DNA of 64,000 nt. It comes from Murimonas intestini. Lineage in GTDB: Bacteria > Bacillota > Clostridia > Lachnospirales > Lachnospiraceae. Where the stretch lies: positions 73,073 to 137,072 of the forward strand of contig NZ_JANKBI010000016.1 in assembly GCF_024622195.1 (NCBI RefSeq), given 5' to 3'. Within the stretch, counting starts at the first letter, position 1. Each line of letters begins with the position of its first letter. The translations under genes and the position numbers were made by a program. Below the pieces are notes generated by a model, which saw only the letters and a list, made by a program, of their open reading frames with translations, searched no databases and was not told where the DNA came from. This document shows positions 52,727-61,101 of the stretch, one piece after another.

Positions 52727-54019
52727 ATGAAACAGGACATGATAGTTATTCTGGACCTGGGAAGTACAGAGAACACCGTATTAGCGCGTATGATCCGCGA
52801 CATGGGAGTATACAGTGAAATCCATCCGCATGATATCACAGCGGAAGAGCTGCAGAAGCTGGATAATGTAAAAGGAATTATCTTAAATGGAGGAGAAAAC
52901 CGTGTAGTAGACGGTCAGACTGTAGAAGTTAATCCATTTATTTATGAAAGCGGCTATCCCGTAATCTCTATTGATTATCCGTCTGCCAAGTGCGAAAAAC
53001 AATACACTTCACTTCCGGATGAAGCAGAGCTGAAGAAATTTGTTTTTGATGAATGTAAATCAGAAGCGAACTGGAACATGAAGAACTTCATAGAAGATCA
53101 GGTGGAACTGGTCCGCCGCCAGGTAGGTGACAGGAAAGTCCTGCTGGCTCTTTCAGGAGGCGTTGATTCCTCAGTAGTGGCAGCACTCCTTCTCAAAGCT
53201 ATCGGACAGCAGTTAGTCTGTGTACATGTAAACCATGGATTGATGCGTAAAAATGAATCTGAGAGCGTAGTTGAAATATTCCAGAACCAGCTTCACGCAA
53301 ACCTCATCTATGTAGATGCCACAGAACGCTTCCTTGGCAAGCTTGAAAATGTGTCAGATCCGGAAGAAAAACGTAAAATAATCGGCGGTGAATTCATCCG
53401 TGTATTTGAAGAAGAAGCCAGAAAACTTGACGGAATCGATTTCCTGGGCCAGGGAACCATCTACCCGGATATCATTGAAAGCGGTACAAAAACAGCCAAG
53501 ATGGTAAAATCACATCACAACGTAGGAGGCCTTCCAGAAGATTTGCAGTTCGAACTGGTAGAGCCGTTAAAGCAGTTATTTAAGGACGAAGTCCGGGCCT
53601 GCGGCGTAGAACTGGGACTTCCGGCCAGCATGGTATACCGCCAGCCGTTCCCGGGACCGGGACTCGGTGTGCGCTGCCTGGGAGCCATCACCCGTGACAG
53701 ACTTGAAGCAGTCAGAGAATCAGACGCAATACTGCGTGAAGAATTCGAGAAAGTCGGACTGGACAAAAAGGTATGGCAGTACTTTACAGTAGTTCCCGAT
53801 TTCAAATCAGTAGGTATGAAGAACCATGCACGCTGCTTTGAGTACATGGTAATAATCAGGGCAATCAATACCATAGATGCTATGACAGCTACTATTGAAA
53901 AAGTGGATTGGGATGTGCTGGAGAGGATTACCTGCAGGATATTGAAGGAAGTGGAGAATGTGAACAGGGTTTGTTATGATATGTCTCCGAAGCCGCCGGC
54001 TACGATTGAGTTTGAGTAA
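52727..54019 (+). CDS. GMP synthase-like protein with degenerate glutaminase domain
   Basis: The 430-residue protein keeps the complete ATP-pyrophosphatase (P-loop SGGVDSSVVAALL at 143-155) and dimerisation domains (PPATIEFE at the end). Its glutaminase half is only about 110 residues. The nucleophile motif GICYG is replaced by SIDYPSAK (about 81-88), and the whole segment with the catalytic His and Glu is missing. The fold start ILDLGSTENTVLARMIRDMG still resembles GuaA. It is likely to use free ammonia, or to rely on a separate glutaminase. AAAGGAG and a clear promoter region precede it, and it has its own strong terminator, so it looks functional rather than decayed. Confidence 0.9.
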   Translation: MKQDMIVILDLGSTENTVLARMIRDMGVYSEIHPHDITAEELQKLDNVKGIILNGGENRVVDGQTVEVNPFIYESGYPVISIDYPSAKCEKQYTSLPDEAELKKFVFDECKSEANWNMKNFIEDQVELVRRQVGDRKVLLALSGGVDSSVVAALLLKAIGQQLVCVHVNHGLMRKNESESVVEIFQNQLHANLIYVDATERFLGKLENVSDPEEKRKIIGGEFIRVFEEEARKLDGIDFLGQGTIYPDIIESGTKTAKMVKSHHNVGGLPEDLQFELVEPLKQLFKDEVRACGVELGLPASMVYRQPFPGPGLGVRCLGAITRDRLEAVRESDAILREEFEKVGLDKKVWQYFTVVPDFKSVGMKNHARCFEYMVIIRAINTIDAMTATIEKVDWDVLERITCRILKEVENVNRVCYDMSPKPPATIEFE

Positions 54020-54026
54020 CGGACGG

Positions 54027-54070
54027 AACCCCGGAAATGCGGATAAAATGGGCATTTCCGGGGTTGCTTT
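54027..54070 (+). terminator. Strong terminator of the second guaA
   Basis: AACCCCGGAAATGC (54027-54040) and GCATTTCCGGGGTT (54052-54065) form a perfect 14-bp stem followed by GCTTT. Confidence 0.9.
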
Positions 54071-54142
54071 ATGTCGTTTGGCTCTATTTATTTGATGAAT
54101 ACTGGATTTGGGGCGGGTATCATGATACCTGCTTTATCTGTT

Positions 54143-54907
54143 TTATATAGCAAGTCCACATTCAAAAGCAAGTACCATATATTTTTCTGCGTTATTTAAA
54201 CCATGCAAGTTCAAATCTCTGATTTCCCATGTATCAGAACTAAGATTATCTGCGCCATACAAAAATTGGATAAAAGGAATATGCCGATATTTTGCGACTG
54301 CTAACATGGAGGCACATTCCATTTCTGCTACAAGACAACCCTCTTGCCTGCGTTCTTGAATGGTTGGTATGGTTTCTCTGTAAATTGTGTCAGAAATCCA
54401 TGTTTTGCCCTTTACATAGGGATAGCCGCAATTTGTTAGAACATTTTCCAGCGTTTGGATAGAATGTGCGTCTGCTTCAATTTCAGGCGAGGGTGCAATA
54501 TAGTGATAGCTTGTTCCCTCATCACGGACAGCAGAAACAGGGATAATGATACTGTCCTTTACCTTTTCACCGTCCAATACGCCGCAGGAACCGAATAGAA
54601 CAAATTTTTTTGCGCCCATAGCAACGACTTCTTCAAAGCCCACAACACAGGCTGGTGCGCCTACTCTGGATAGGTAAAAGGCAATGTCTGTGCCCTTATA
54701 TCGAGATTTATAAACGGGTATGATACCATTGGCGGTATATAATTCTGCTATCTTTTCGGTATTGCTTAACGAAGAAAATTTTTGAATGATATTTTCTGAA
54801 AATGTGGAAACACATATTTCTGGAAAATATTCTACTTTTTTTGTTGTGTCGGACGGGCTGAATAATGCGGGTTCTGAAATTTCTGCTCTCTGAAATATTA
54901 CATTCAA
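54143..54907 (-). CDS. Nucleoside phosphorylase (uridine/purine phosphorylase family)
   Basis: The 254-residue protein has phosphorylase motifs KFVLFGSCGVLDGEK, IIPVSAVRDEGTSYHY and CLVAEMECASMLAVAKYR, the last holding the ribose-binding Met-Glu pair. It cleaves a nucleoside with phosphate; base choice is unclear. The base composition differs from the flanking guaA, and it lies at the left edge of the mobile element, so it may be cargo. Confidence 0.85.
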   Translation of the reverse strand: MNVIFQRAEISEPALFSPSDTTKKVEYFPEICVSTFSENIIQKFSSLSNTEKIAELYTANGIIPVYKSRYKGTDIAFYLSRVGAPACVVGFEEVVAMGAKKFVLFGSCGVLDGEKVKDSIIIPVSAVRDEGTSYHYIAPSPEIEADAHSIQTLENVLTNCGYPYVKGKTWISDTIYRETIPTIQERRQEGCLVAEMECASMLAVAKYRHIPFIQFLYGADNLSSDTWEIRDLNLHGLNNAEKYMVLAFECGLAI

Positions 54908-54925
54908 GTTTTACACACCTCATTT

Positions 54926-55474
54926 CTATTTGTTTTCTGGATACACTTTGACAGAAATATCTGCCGCTCCCTTTCTTACAACTCTATTGGTATCTACTAA
55001 ATGTTGTTTAATCTGTTCGCAAGTCTCGTTCATCTGCTCTAATTCTTTATTAAATGCTTCCTCACTTGGAAATGCGTCTTTGGAAGCAATTAAATTTTCC
55101 TGCAATTTCTTAGCTTTTGCGAATTTTGCAAGCCGGCTGTTGATTTCCGGGTGTTTGAAACGAATACATATCGTGTCTGGAATGAGATTTCCCTCACTGT
55201 CTTTTTCACCGTCAATTTCCATATCTACCTGCTCGTCCATTTTAAAAAGCAGACTAAGGACATCAGAAGCAGTTTCTATATCAAAATCCGTGAATACATT
55301 GATACTCACGCCTAGAGCGTTGGCAATCTTCAAAAGCTGGTCGGGCTTTGGCTTCCGGCTTCCTAATTCATATTTACGAATAGTGGTTCCATCTATGCCA
55401 GCCAGTTCTCCTAATACATTCTGTGAAATTCCCCGGATTGTTCGGAATGTCTTTATTTTCTCTCCTACTGTCAT
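54926..55474 (-). CDS. XRE-family regulator of the integrative element
   Basis: The 182-residue protein has an N-terminal HTH (FRTIRGISQNVLGELAGIDGTTIRKYELGSRKPKPDQLLKIANAL) and a longer helical C-terminal part. It is transcribed away from the excisionase and integrase genes, the usual position of an element repressor. Confidence 0.85.
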   Translation of the reverse strand: MTVGEKIKTFRTIRGISQNVLGELAGIDGTTIRKYELGSRKPKPDQLLKIANALGVSINVFTDFDIETASDVLSLLFKMDEQVDMEIDGEKDSEGNLIPDTICIRFKHPEINSRLAKFAKAKKLQENLIASKDAFPSEEAFNKELEQMNETCEQIKQHLVDTNRVVRKGAADISVKVYPENK

Positions 55475-55652
55475 GCAGTCACTCCTTTAGTATTTGATAA
55501 TATGAATAATAGGGACATTTGTATTCTATCATATCTATTGAAAATAATCAATCAATTCAAGAATAATATATTAACAAGGGACAAAAGAGCCTGTATAATG
55601 AGAATGTAGTTAAGGAACAAAAGTCCCTATATAAAATATAGGAGGACAATGA

Positions 55653-55847
55653 ATGGAGAAATCAAAGAAGATGTATGTAACGGCAGAGGAAGCGGCGGTA
55701 ATGCTTGGCGTATCAACGGGCTATGCTTATAAGATTATCCGGGGACTGAATGAGGAATTAAAAGCAAAAGGCTACAGGACAATCTGCGGCAAGGTTCAGA
55801 CAAAATACTTTGAAGAAAAATTCTACGGTCTGACCGTAGCCATGTGA
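55653..55847 (+). CDS. Excisionase-like small HTH protein
   Basis: The 64-residue protein begins MEKSKKMYVTAEEAAVMLGVSTGYAYKIIRGLNEELKAKG, a winged-helix DNA-binding segment typical of small proteins encoded just before integrases. It should control excision direction. GGAGG precedes the ATG. Confidence 0.82.
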   Translation: MEKSKKMYVTAEEAAVMLGVSTGYAYKIIRGLNEELKAKGYRTICGKVQTKYFEEKFYGLTVAM

Positions 55848-55862
55848 GAAAGGAGAGTACCT

Positions 55863-56938
55863 ATGGCGGCAACAAGGGACGGAAAGATGTGGCGTTGTCA
55901 ATTCTATTATAAGGACTGGCAGGGAGTGAGCCATAAGAAGAATAAAAGAGGGTTCAAAATAAGGGAGAAGCTGAACAGTGGGAGCGTGATTTCCTGCAAC
56001 AACAGCAGAGAAATTTAGACATCAATTTTGAAAACTTTGTCCACATCTACTATGAGGATATGGAACACCGTCTGCGTGAAAATACCATGCGGACGAAGAA
56101 ATTCATTATTGATTTGAAAATTATTCCCTATTTCAAGAAAAAGTGTATGAATGAGATTAAGACATCTGATATTCGAGCGTGGCAAAATGCGCTGATGAAA
56201 AAGGGCTATTCCCCAACGTATCTGAAAACGGTTAATAATCAGTTGGCGGCAATCTTTAACTATGCGGTTCGCTATTATGATTTGAAAGACAATCCATGCC
56301 GGAAAGCCGGGAGCATTGGAAAGAGCCATGCCGGGGAGCGTGAGTTCTGGACGAAACAGGAATTTAAGCAGTTTCTTGAAACGGTAGAGGATAAGTCGGA
56401 AACAAAAATGGCGTTCCTGCTTCTCTACTGGACGGGCATGAGGATAGGAGAATTATTAGCTCTGACTTACAAGGACATTGACGTAGAAAAGCGTACAATC
56501 TCTATCAATAAATCCTATCAGCGGATAGAGGGCAGGGACATTATTACACCGCCTAAAACACCTAAGAGCAAACGGATTGTAACAATACCGCCATTTCTTG
56601 TAGAAGAATTGCAGGAGTATATTTCCCATTTATACGGCATTATGGCAGACGAAAGAATGTTCCGATTTACAAAGTCCTATATGGAACATGAAATTATCAG
56701 AGGTATCAACGCTTCCGGGGTAAAGAGGATAAGACTGCATGATTTGAGACATTCACACGCCTCTCTGCTTGTAGAAATGGGGTTCATGCCGCTGGCAATC
56801 GCTGAACGGCTGGGGCATGAGAAAATTGAAACAACATTAAATACATATTCACATTTATATCCTAACAAGCAGGGAGAACTTGCGGACAGGTTGGAGATTG
56901 AAAACGGCAAGGAGGAAGAAAATGAGCGGAGTTCATAA
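55863..56938 (+). pseudogene. Tyrosine integrase interrupted by a frameshift
   Basis: An ATG at 55863 after AAGGAGAG starts a normal integrase N-terminus (MAATRDGKMWRCQFYYKDWQ), but the frame stops at about 56020. A one-base deletion at about 55955-55961 explains this: the other frame continues at once as KGEAEQWERDFLQQQQRNLD and runs to 56938. The second part has the catalytic set: Arg in WTGMRIGELLAL, HDLRHSHASLL, and GHEKIETTLNTYSHLYP with the Tyr. A translation from 56060 would lack the arm-binding domain. Either the element is now immobile, or the base is a sequencing error. Confidence 0.85.
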
Positions 56939-57302
56939 GTATCCAACTATCAGCTTTCGTATTTCACCCAGAGAACGGGAGGAAATCGAGGCAAAGATTT
57001 TAGCAAGCGGTATGTTAAAGAAAGATTATTTTGTCCGTTCCTGCATTTATAACCGGGTTTGTGTGGTCGGTAAAAAAGAGGTGATTTATCAATTGGTGGA
57101 GGAATTAAAGGTTATGCAGACCAATATCCGGGAAGTGACGGAGCAGTTTGAACAATCGGAAATCACTTTATCGCCGGAGGGTTTGCAGGATATGAAAAAT
57201 GACTGTCTGGACATGCTGAAAGCTATTCTCTGGCTATTGGACGGTGCTAAGTATCTGTGGCAGGACGAGAACGAAAAAAGCCCCAACAGCGGCAACTGTT
57301 AA
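56922..57302 (+). CDS. MobC-like mobilization protein
   Basis: I use the ATG at 56922, 6 nt after GGAGG, overlapping the integrase end by 17 nt. The 126-residue protein begins with a ribbon-helix-helix-like segment (YPTISFRISPREREEIEAKILASGMLKKDYFVRSCI) and continues in a coiled helical region. This matches MobC-type auxiliary proteins that bind oriT with the relaxase. Confidence 0.75.
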   Translation: MSGVHKYPTISFRISPREREEIEAKILASGMLKKDYFVRSCIYNRVCVVGKKEVIYQLVEELKVMQTNIREVTEQFEQSEITLSPEGLQDMKNDCLDMLKAILWLLDGAKYLWQDENEKSPNSGNC

Positions 57303-57314
57303 GGCTTGGGATAA

Positions 57315-57374
57315 CTGGAAAACCTCTGTTATCATATAAAATTACATTACAATTATAACAGAGGTTTCTTCCAG
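57315..57374. repeat. Long inverted repeat between the MobC-like and RepA-like genes
   Basis: CTGGAAAACCTCTGTTAT (57315-57332) and ATAACAGAGGTTTCTTCCAG (57355-57374) pair along 18 positions with a 2-nt bulge, around an AT-rich 22-nt centre. It could be a terminator, a protein-binding site, or part of the transfer or replication origin. Confidence 0.6.
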
Positions 57375-57406
57375 TGACAATGACATTTTCAGAAACGGAG
57401 GGCATT

Positions 57407-58387
57407 ATGGAAGAAACAAAAACAGAATTACAGATGATTAAAATGTCGGAGGTACAGTCACAAAAAGTGTCGTGGCTGTGGTATCCGTTTATCCCTTATG
57501 GGAAATTGACAATTATACAGGGCGATCCGGGAGACGGAAAGACAACGATGGTACTCAATATAGCGGCAAAGCTGTCAAATGGTGAGGGGTTAGATAATGA
57601 AATGAAGCTGACGGAACCATTAAATGTGATTTATCAGACAGCGGAGGACGGGCTTGCTGATACAGTAAAGCCCCGTCTGGAAGTGGCGGGTGCGGACTGT
57701 GAAAATATTTCTGTCATTGATGAAAGCATAAAATCACTCTCTATGATAGATGAACGGTTAGAGGAAGCAATTATAAGGACAAAGGCTAAAATGCTGATTT
57801 TAGACCCAATACAGGCCTATTTAGGCGGTGGTATGGATATGAACCGGGCAAATGAAGCAAGGGATATGACAAAGAAGCTGGCGGCTCTGGCAGAGAAATA
57901 TCAATGTGCTATTGTGCTTGTGGGTCACATGAATAAAGCGGCAGGAAATAAGGCGGCGTATCGGGGCATGGGTTCCATTGATTTCTTTGCAGTCGCAAGA
58001 AGTGTTCTGCTGGTAGGCAGGGTAGAGGGAGAAGCAAATATAAGGGCAGTTGTCCAGATAAAAAACAATCTGGCGGCGTTTGGACACCCGAAAGGTTTTG
58101 AATTATCAGAGAACGGTTTCTGCTGGCTTGGAGATTATGATATTACAGCAGATGAAGTTTTAGGCGGTATTGCTCCGAAAGCAAATAAAATGGAGCAGGC
58201 GAAACGGTTGCTCCGTGAACTGGCAGAAACGAATAATGCCATGCAAAGCAATGAGATTGTCAATATTGCAGACGAACAGGGCATATCCAAACGGACGTTG
58301 GAAAATGCAAAAAAAGAGTTGGGTATCCGGGCGAAGCGGATAAATAACTCATGGTATTGGGAACTGGACAAGATAAGATTGAAATAA
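57407..58387 (+). CDS. RepA-like AAA ATPase/helicase
   Basis: The ATG at 57407 follows CGGAGGG; the upstream GTG at 57374 lies in the inverted repeat. The 326-residue protein has Walker A GDPGDGKTT (about 38-46), Walker B MLILDPIQAYLG, and VLVGHMNKAAG, fitting the RecA-like hexameric helicases related to plasmid RSF1010 RepA. A C-terminal winged-helix segment (SNEIVNIADEQGISKRTLENAKKEL) follows. It probably supports replication or maintenance of the element after excision. Confidence 0.87.
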   Translation: MEETKTELQMIKMSEVQSQKVSWLWYPFIPYGKLTIIQGDPGDGKTTMVLNIAAKLSNGEGLDNEMKLTEPLNVIYQTAEDGLADTVKPRLEVAGADCENISVIDESIKSLSMIDERLEEAIIRTKAKMLILDPIQAYLGGGMDMNRANEARDMTKKLAALAEKYQCAIVLVGHMNKAAGNKAAYRGMGSIDFFAVARSVLLVGRVEGEANIRAVVQIKNNLAAFGHPKGFELSENGFCWLGDYDITADEVLGGIAPKANKMEQAKRLLRELAETNNAMQSNEIVNIADEQGISKRTLENAKKELGIRAKRINNSWYWELDKIRLK

Positions 58388-58680
58388 GGGAACAACGCAA
58401 CAATGCAGGGTATATAAAATTTGCGGACTTTAGGATTGTAAGGTTGCAAGAGATATAGAACTTACGTTGTTGCGGAGTTGAACGAAGTTGGAAAACTGGG
58501 GGAAGCAAAACGGCTGGAACAGCCGCCCGTCTGTAGAACGAAAGCCCCCGGCAGGGCGCAAAGGCAGCTTTTGATAGAGCGTAGCCTGTCAAAAGTGCTT
58601 TTGCGTTACTTTCGACGAAAGTAACAAAGCTATGGCGGCTTAAATGCCGCCCCTGTATTGCTGAAAGGAGGATAAGACAA
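58388..58680. other. Candidate oriT region with several inverted repeats
   Basis: This 293-bp gap before the relaxase gene is rich in hairpins. CTTTTGA (58568-58574) pairs with TCAAAAG (58589-58595). GTTACTTTCG (58605-58614) and CGAAAGTAAC (58616-58625) are perfect repeats around one base. GGCGGC (58634-58639) pairs with GCCGCC (58646-58651). The place directly upstream of mob is where MobV-type relaxases usually act. The nick site is not identified. Confidence 0.65.
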
Positions 58681-59921
58681 TCGAGAGGACAATCAGCGGC
58701 ATGGTGGGAAAAGGCTCTATTACCCACAACAGCAGAGCGTTCAAGGCAAAAAATATAAAGGAAGATTACACTCAATATAATATAGAATACTGTAACGAAA
58801 ATATCAAGACTGTTTACCATGAATTGTTTGATGAAGCCTTAGAGCGTTACAATGAAAAGCAGACACGCAATGACAGGAAGATAGATAATTATTACGAGAA
58901 GATACGCACATCTAAACAAGAGAAATTATTTCATGAAGTCATTTTCCAGATAGATAACAAAGATGATATGAACGCCCAAAGTGAAAACGGGGAATTGGCA
59001 AAGAAAATTCTGGACGAATTTATGAATGATTTTCAGCAAAGAAATCCAAATCTTAGAGTATTTTCCGCCCACCTCCATATGGACGAAGAAACGCCCCACC
59101 TGCATATAGATTTTATTCCGTTCGTATCTGAAAGCAAGAGGGGGTTGGATACAAGAATTTCCATGAAACAAGCGCTTGCTTCTATGGGCTTTAAGGGCGG
59201 TACAAAGCAGGAAACAGAATGGAGCCAGTGGATAGCTTCGGAGAAACAGGAATTAGCAAAAGTTATGGAGCGTCACGGCATTATTTGGAAGCAAAAGGGA
59301 ACTCATAGAAAATATTTGAGCGTATTGGATTTTGAGAAACAGGAACGGGAAAAGGAGGTACAGGAACTTACCGACCAAAAGAAAGAAATTAGCCAGAGCA
59401 TACAAGAAATACATAAATCGGTTATCAGTGAAACAAGAGATTTGAAACGGTTACAGGGGCAGAAACGGGAGATACAGCAGGAAATTATAAAGCTGTCATC
59501 TGATAAAGGAGCAACAGAGAAGAATATCCACATCATTCGTGAAAATCCGGCGTGGCAGTTACCGGAACCGGCGGCTCTGACAACGGCAAAAACTTATCGG
59601 GATAAGAAAGCAATGCCCTTGTTAAAGAAGGTCAAGGAAACACTGGTGGCGGCGCTTATTCGGAATGTCCAGTTGATTGAAGCGGCCGATAAATTGAAAC
59701 AGCAGGTGGAGCGACTTCAAAGAAATTGCAATTATTTGGAGGGGCAGATAAAACAGGTAGAAGAAAAAAATCTTTCGCTCTCAACTGATTTAAAAGATTA
59801 TGAGTGTGTAAAAGCCGGCCTTGGAGAACAAGAGGTGAAAGCTATCATTGAAGGTCAAAAAGCGGCAGAAATGTGCTTAACGGTTCCTAAACATTACAAA
59901 AAAACGGAGGTATCGCTTTGA
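58680..59921 (+). CDS. MobV-type relaxase, probable ATC start
   Basis: The relaxase would nick oriT and lead the strand during mobilization. The metal-binding three-His motif AHLHMDEETPHLHIDF lies at residues 123-138 counted from the ATG at 58701. Coiled-coil stretches follow (about 215-280 and 315-370). The strong AAAGGAGG at 58664-58671 is 8 nt from an ATC at 58680, which opens the same frame with IERTISGMVGKG, the usual start of this family. The ATG at 58701 is 29 nt from the site. I therefore infer initiation at ATC; starting at 58701 would give 406 residues. Confidence 0.88.
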   Translation: MERTISGMVGKGSITHNSRAFKAKNIKEDYTQYNIEYCNENIKTVYHELFDEALERYNEKQTRNDRKIDNYYEKIRTSKQEKLFHEVIFQIDNKDDMNAQSENGELAKKILDEFMNDFQQRNPNLRVFSAHLHMDEETPHLHIDFIPFVSESKRGLDTRISMKQALASMGFKGGTKQETEWSQWIASEKQELAKVMERHGIIWKQKGTHRKYLSVLDFEKQEREKEVQELTDQKKEISQSIQEIHKSVISETRDLKRLQGQKREIQQEIIKLSSDKGATEKNIHIIRENPAWQLPEPAALTTAKTYRDKKAMPLLKKVKETLVAALIRNVQLIEAADKLKQQVERLQRNCNYLEGQIKQVEEKNLSLSTDLKDYECVKAGLGEQEVKAIIEGQKAAEMCLTVPKHYKKTEVSL

Positions 59922-60202
59922 CAGACATGGAGAAAAAAGTCATGCTTCGGCTGTGTGCAAAGGTTATCCAATATACAGATTTTGAGACAGACCGGGAAGC
60001 GGAGCAGTTGGTAAATTGGGTTATACTAGATAATCAGAGGAAGCAGAACAACAATGAAATCCGTTCTTTAATGGCGGAATATAAAAAGGGGGAGCTGGAG
60101 CGGAGGGAAAGTATTAGAGAAGCCTTAGAGCGCGGGAAAGAAATTTGCGGTAGGAGGAATGAGTTGTATGAAAGCCAACAGGAGGTAAAGCATAAGCTGT
60201 GA
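59918..60202 (+). CDS. Small helical protein coupled to the relaxase gene
   Basis: TTG at 59918 overlaps the relaxase stop (TTGA) and lies 7 nt after GGAGG. The 94-residue product is highly charged and helical (MEKKVMLRLCAKVIQYTDFETDREAEQLVNWVIL, then KKGELERRESIREALERGKE). I do not recognise it. Coupling to the relaxase suggests a role in mobilization. Confidence 0.7.
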   Translation: MTDMEKKVMLRLCAKVIQYTDFETDREAEQLVNWVILDNQRKQNNNEIRSLMAEYKKGELERRESIREALERGKEICGRRNELYESQQEVKHKL

Positions 60203-60247
60203 AAGTTGGAACGGGAGATTTGATTTTTTCTTAATTACATATAGAAA

Positions 60248-60307
60248 CATGGCGCTAGCGCCATGATGGAGAGGGCGGACAACGAGATATTGATTGCTTC
60301 GCCCTCT
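60248..60307 (+). terminator. Palindrome and terminator hairpin after the mobilization genes
   Basis: CATGGCGCTAGCGCCATG (60248-60265) is a perfect 18-bp palindrome. AGAGGGCG (60270-60277) pairs with CGCCCTCT (60300-60307), followed by ATGTTTT. The second stem likely ends the mobilization transcript; the first may be a protein-binding site. Confidence 0.6.
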
Positions 60308-60347
60308 ATGTTTTGGCTGTCAAATGAAGGATTTACGGACAGAAAAA

Positions 60348-60644
60348 TTATTCTTCAAGGTCTGTGTAATTGCTTTGATACACTTCAATCATCATTCTTG
60401 CGCCCAGGCGGAAGCCATCAAGGAATGACCCAGAAAGTTCAAGGGGAACGGTGTCAAGCTGTTCGTCCATGATGTCAATGAATTTTTCGTGTAATGGCGG
60501 GGCGAGAGATTTTAGTTTTTCAATAAAATCTTCATAGTGTTGGTATTGTGCTTGCCGCATGGAACGATATTCCTCTGTTTTAAGACCGAATTGCTCGGCA
60601 GGACAAATCTCACCGTCATATAATCTTAGTAATATGCTTTTCAT
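60348..60644 (-). CDS. DUF6809-type protein
   Basis: The 98-residue helical protein starts MKSILLRLYDGEICPAEQFG and contains LSGSFLDGFRLGARMMIEVYQ, a pattern I recall for DUF6809 proteins carried on mobile elements of Lachnospiraceae. The role is unknown. Confidence 0.75.
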   Translation of the reverse strand: MKSILLRLYDGEICPAEQFGLKTEEYRSMRQAQYQHYEDFIEKLKSLAPPLHEKFIDIMDEQLDTVPLELSGSFLDGFRLGARMMIEVYQSNYTDLEE

Positions 60645-60674
60645 AAATAGCGTCCTTTACTAAAAGTATTTTTA

Positions 60675-60748
60675 CTGACATTTACTGAATGTCAACTTAT
60701 TTCATGGTTTATCATATAATGGAGTAAATGACAATTAGTAAATGTCAA
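60675..60748. promoter_or_regulatory. Repeated TGACATTTACT-like motifs between divergent genes
   Basis: CTGACATTTACTGAATGTCA around 60675-60694 and TGACAATTAGTAAATGTCA around 60729-60747 are imperfect palindromes sharing GACATTTACT in opposite orientation. They lie between the DUF6809-type gene and the XRE gene, as expected for operators bound by the XRE protein. Confidence 0.55.
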
Positions 60749-60765
60749 AAATGGGAGAGGATTTT

Positions 60766-61014
60766 ATGTACAAAAATAAGGCAGAGGACGGCGGTAATAA
60801 TATCTGTGGACAGAAGATAAGGGAAAGTAGGGAGAAGCTACCAGAAAAAACGTCACAAAGGAAGCTGGCGGATATGCTTCAAAGAGCAGGTCTGGACATT
60901 GATAAAAATGCTGTTCAGAGGATAGAGAGTGGCAAACGGTTTGTGACGGATATTGAGTTGAAAGTTATTGCGGAAGTTCTGGGAGTGAGTTATCAGGATT
61001 TATTAGACTATTAG
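60766..61014 (+). CDS. XRE-family regulator before the SIR2 gene
   Basis: The ATG at 60766 follows GGGAGAGG by 5 nt. The 82-residue protein has an HTH (SQRKLADMLQRAGLDIDKNAVQRIESGKRFVTDIELKVIAEVL) with an insertion before the recognition helix. It ends 87 nt before the SIR2 gene start and could control it. TGACATTTACTGAATGTCA near 60676 and ATGACAATTAGTAAATGTCA near 60728 are related palindromic sequences upstream. Confidence 0.82.
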   Translation: MYKNKAEDGGNNICGQKIRESREKLPEKTSQRKLADMLQRAGLDIDKNAVQRIESGKRFVTDIELKVIAEVLGVSYQDLLDY

Positions 61015-61101
61015 AGGTAGTGTTTTAAATCTGGGGCGAAGTATCAGATTAAACGAAATTTACTAATTGTGTTTACTATTCTATTTTTATGGGAGGTATT
61101 T

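Noticed and set aside
57315..57374. CRISPR-like repeat
   Set aside because: There is a single inverted pair and no array of direct repeats with spacers; no CRISPR array was seen anywhere in the window.
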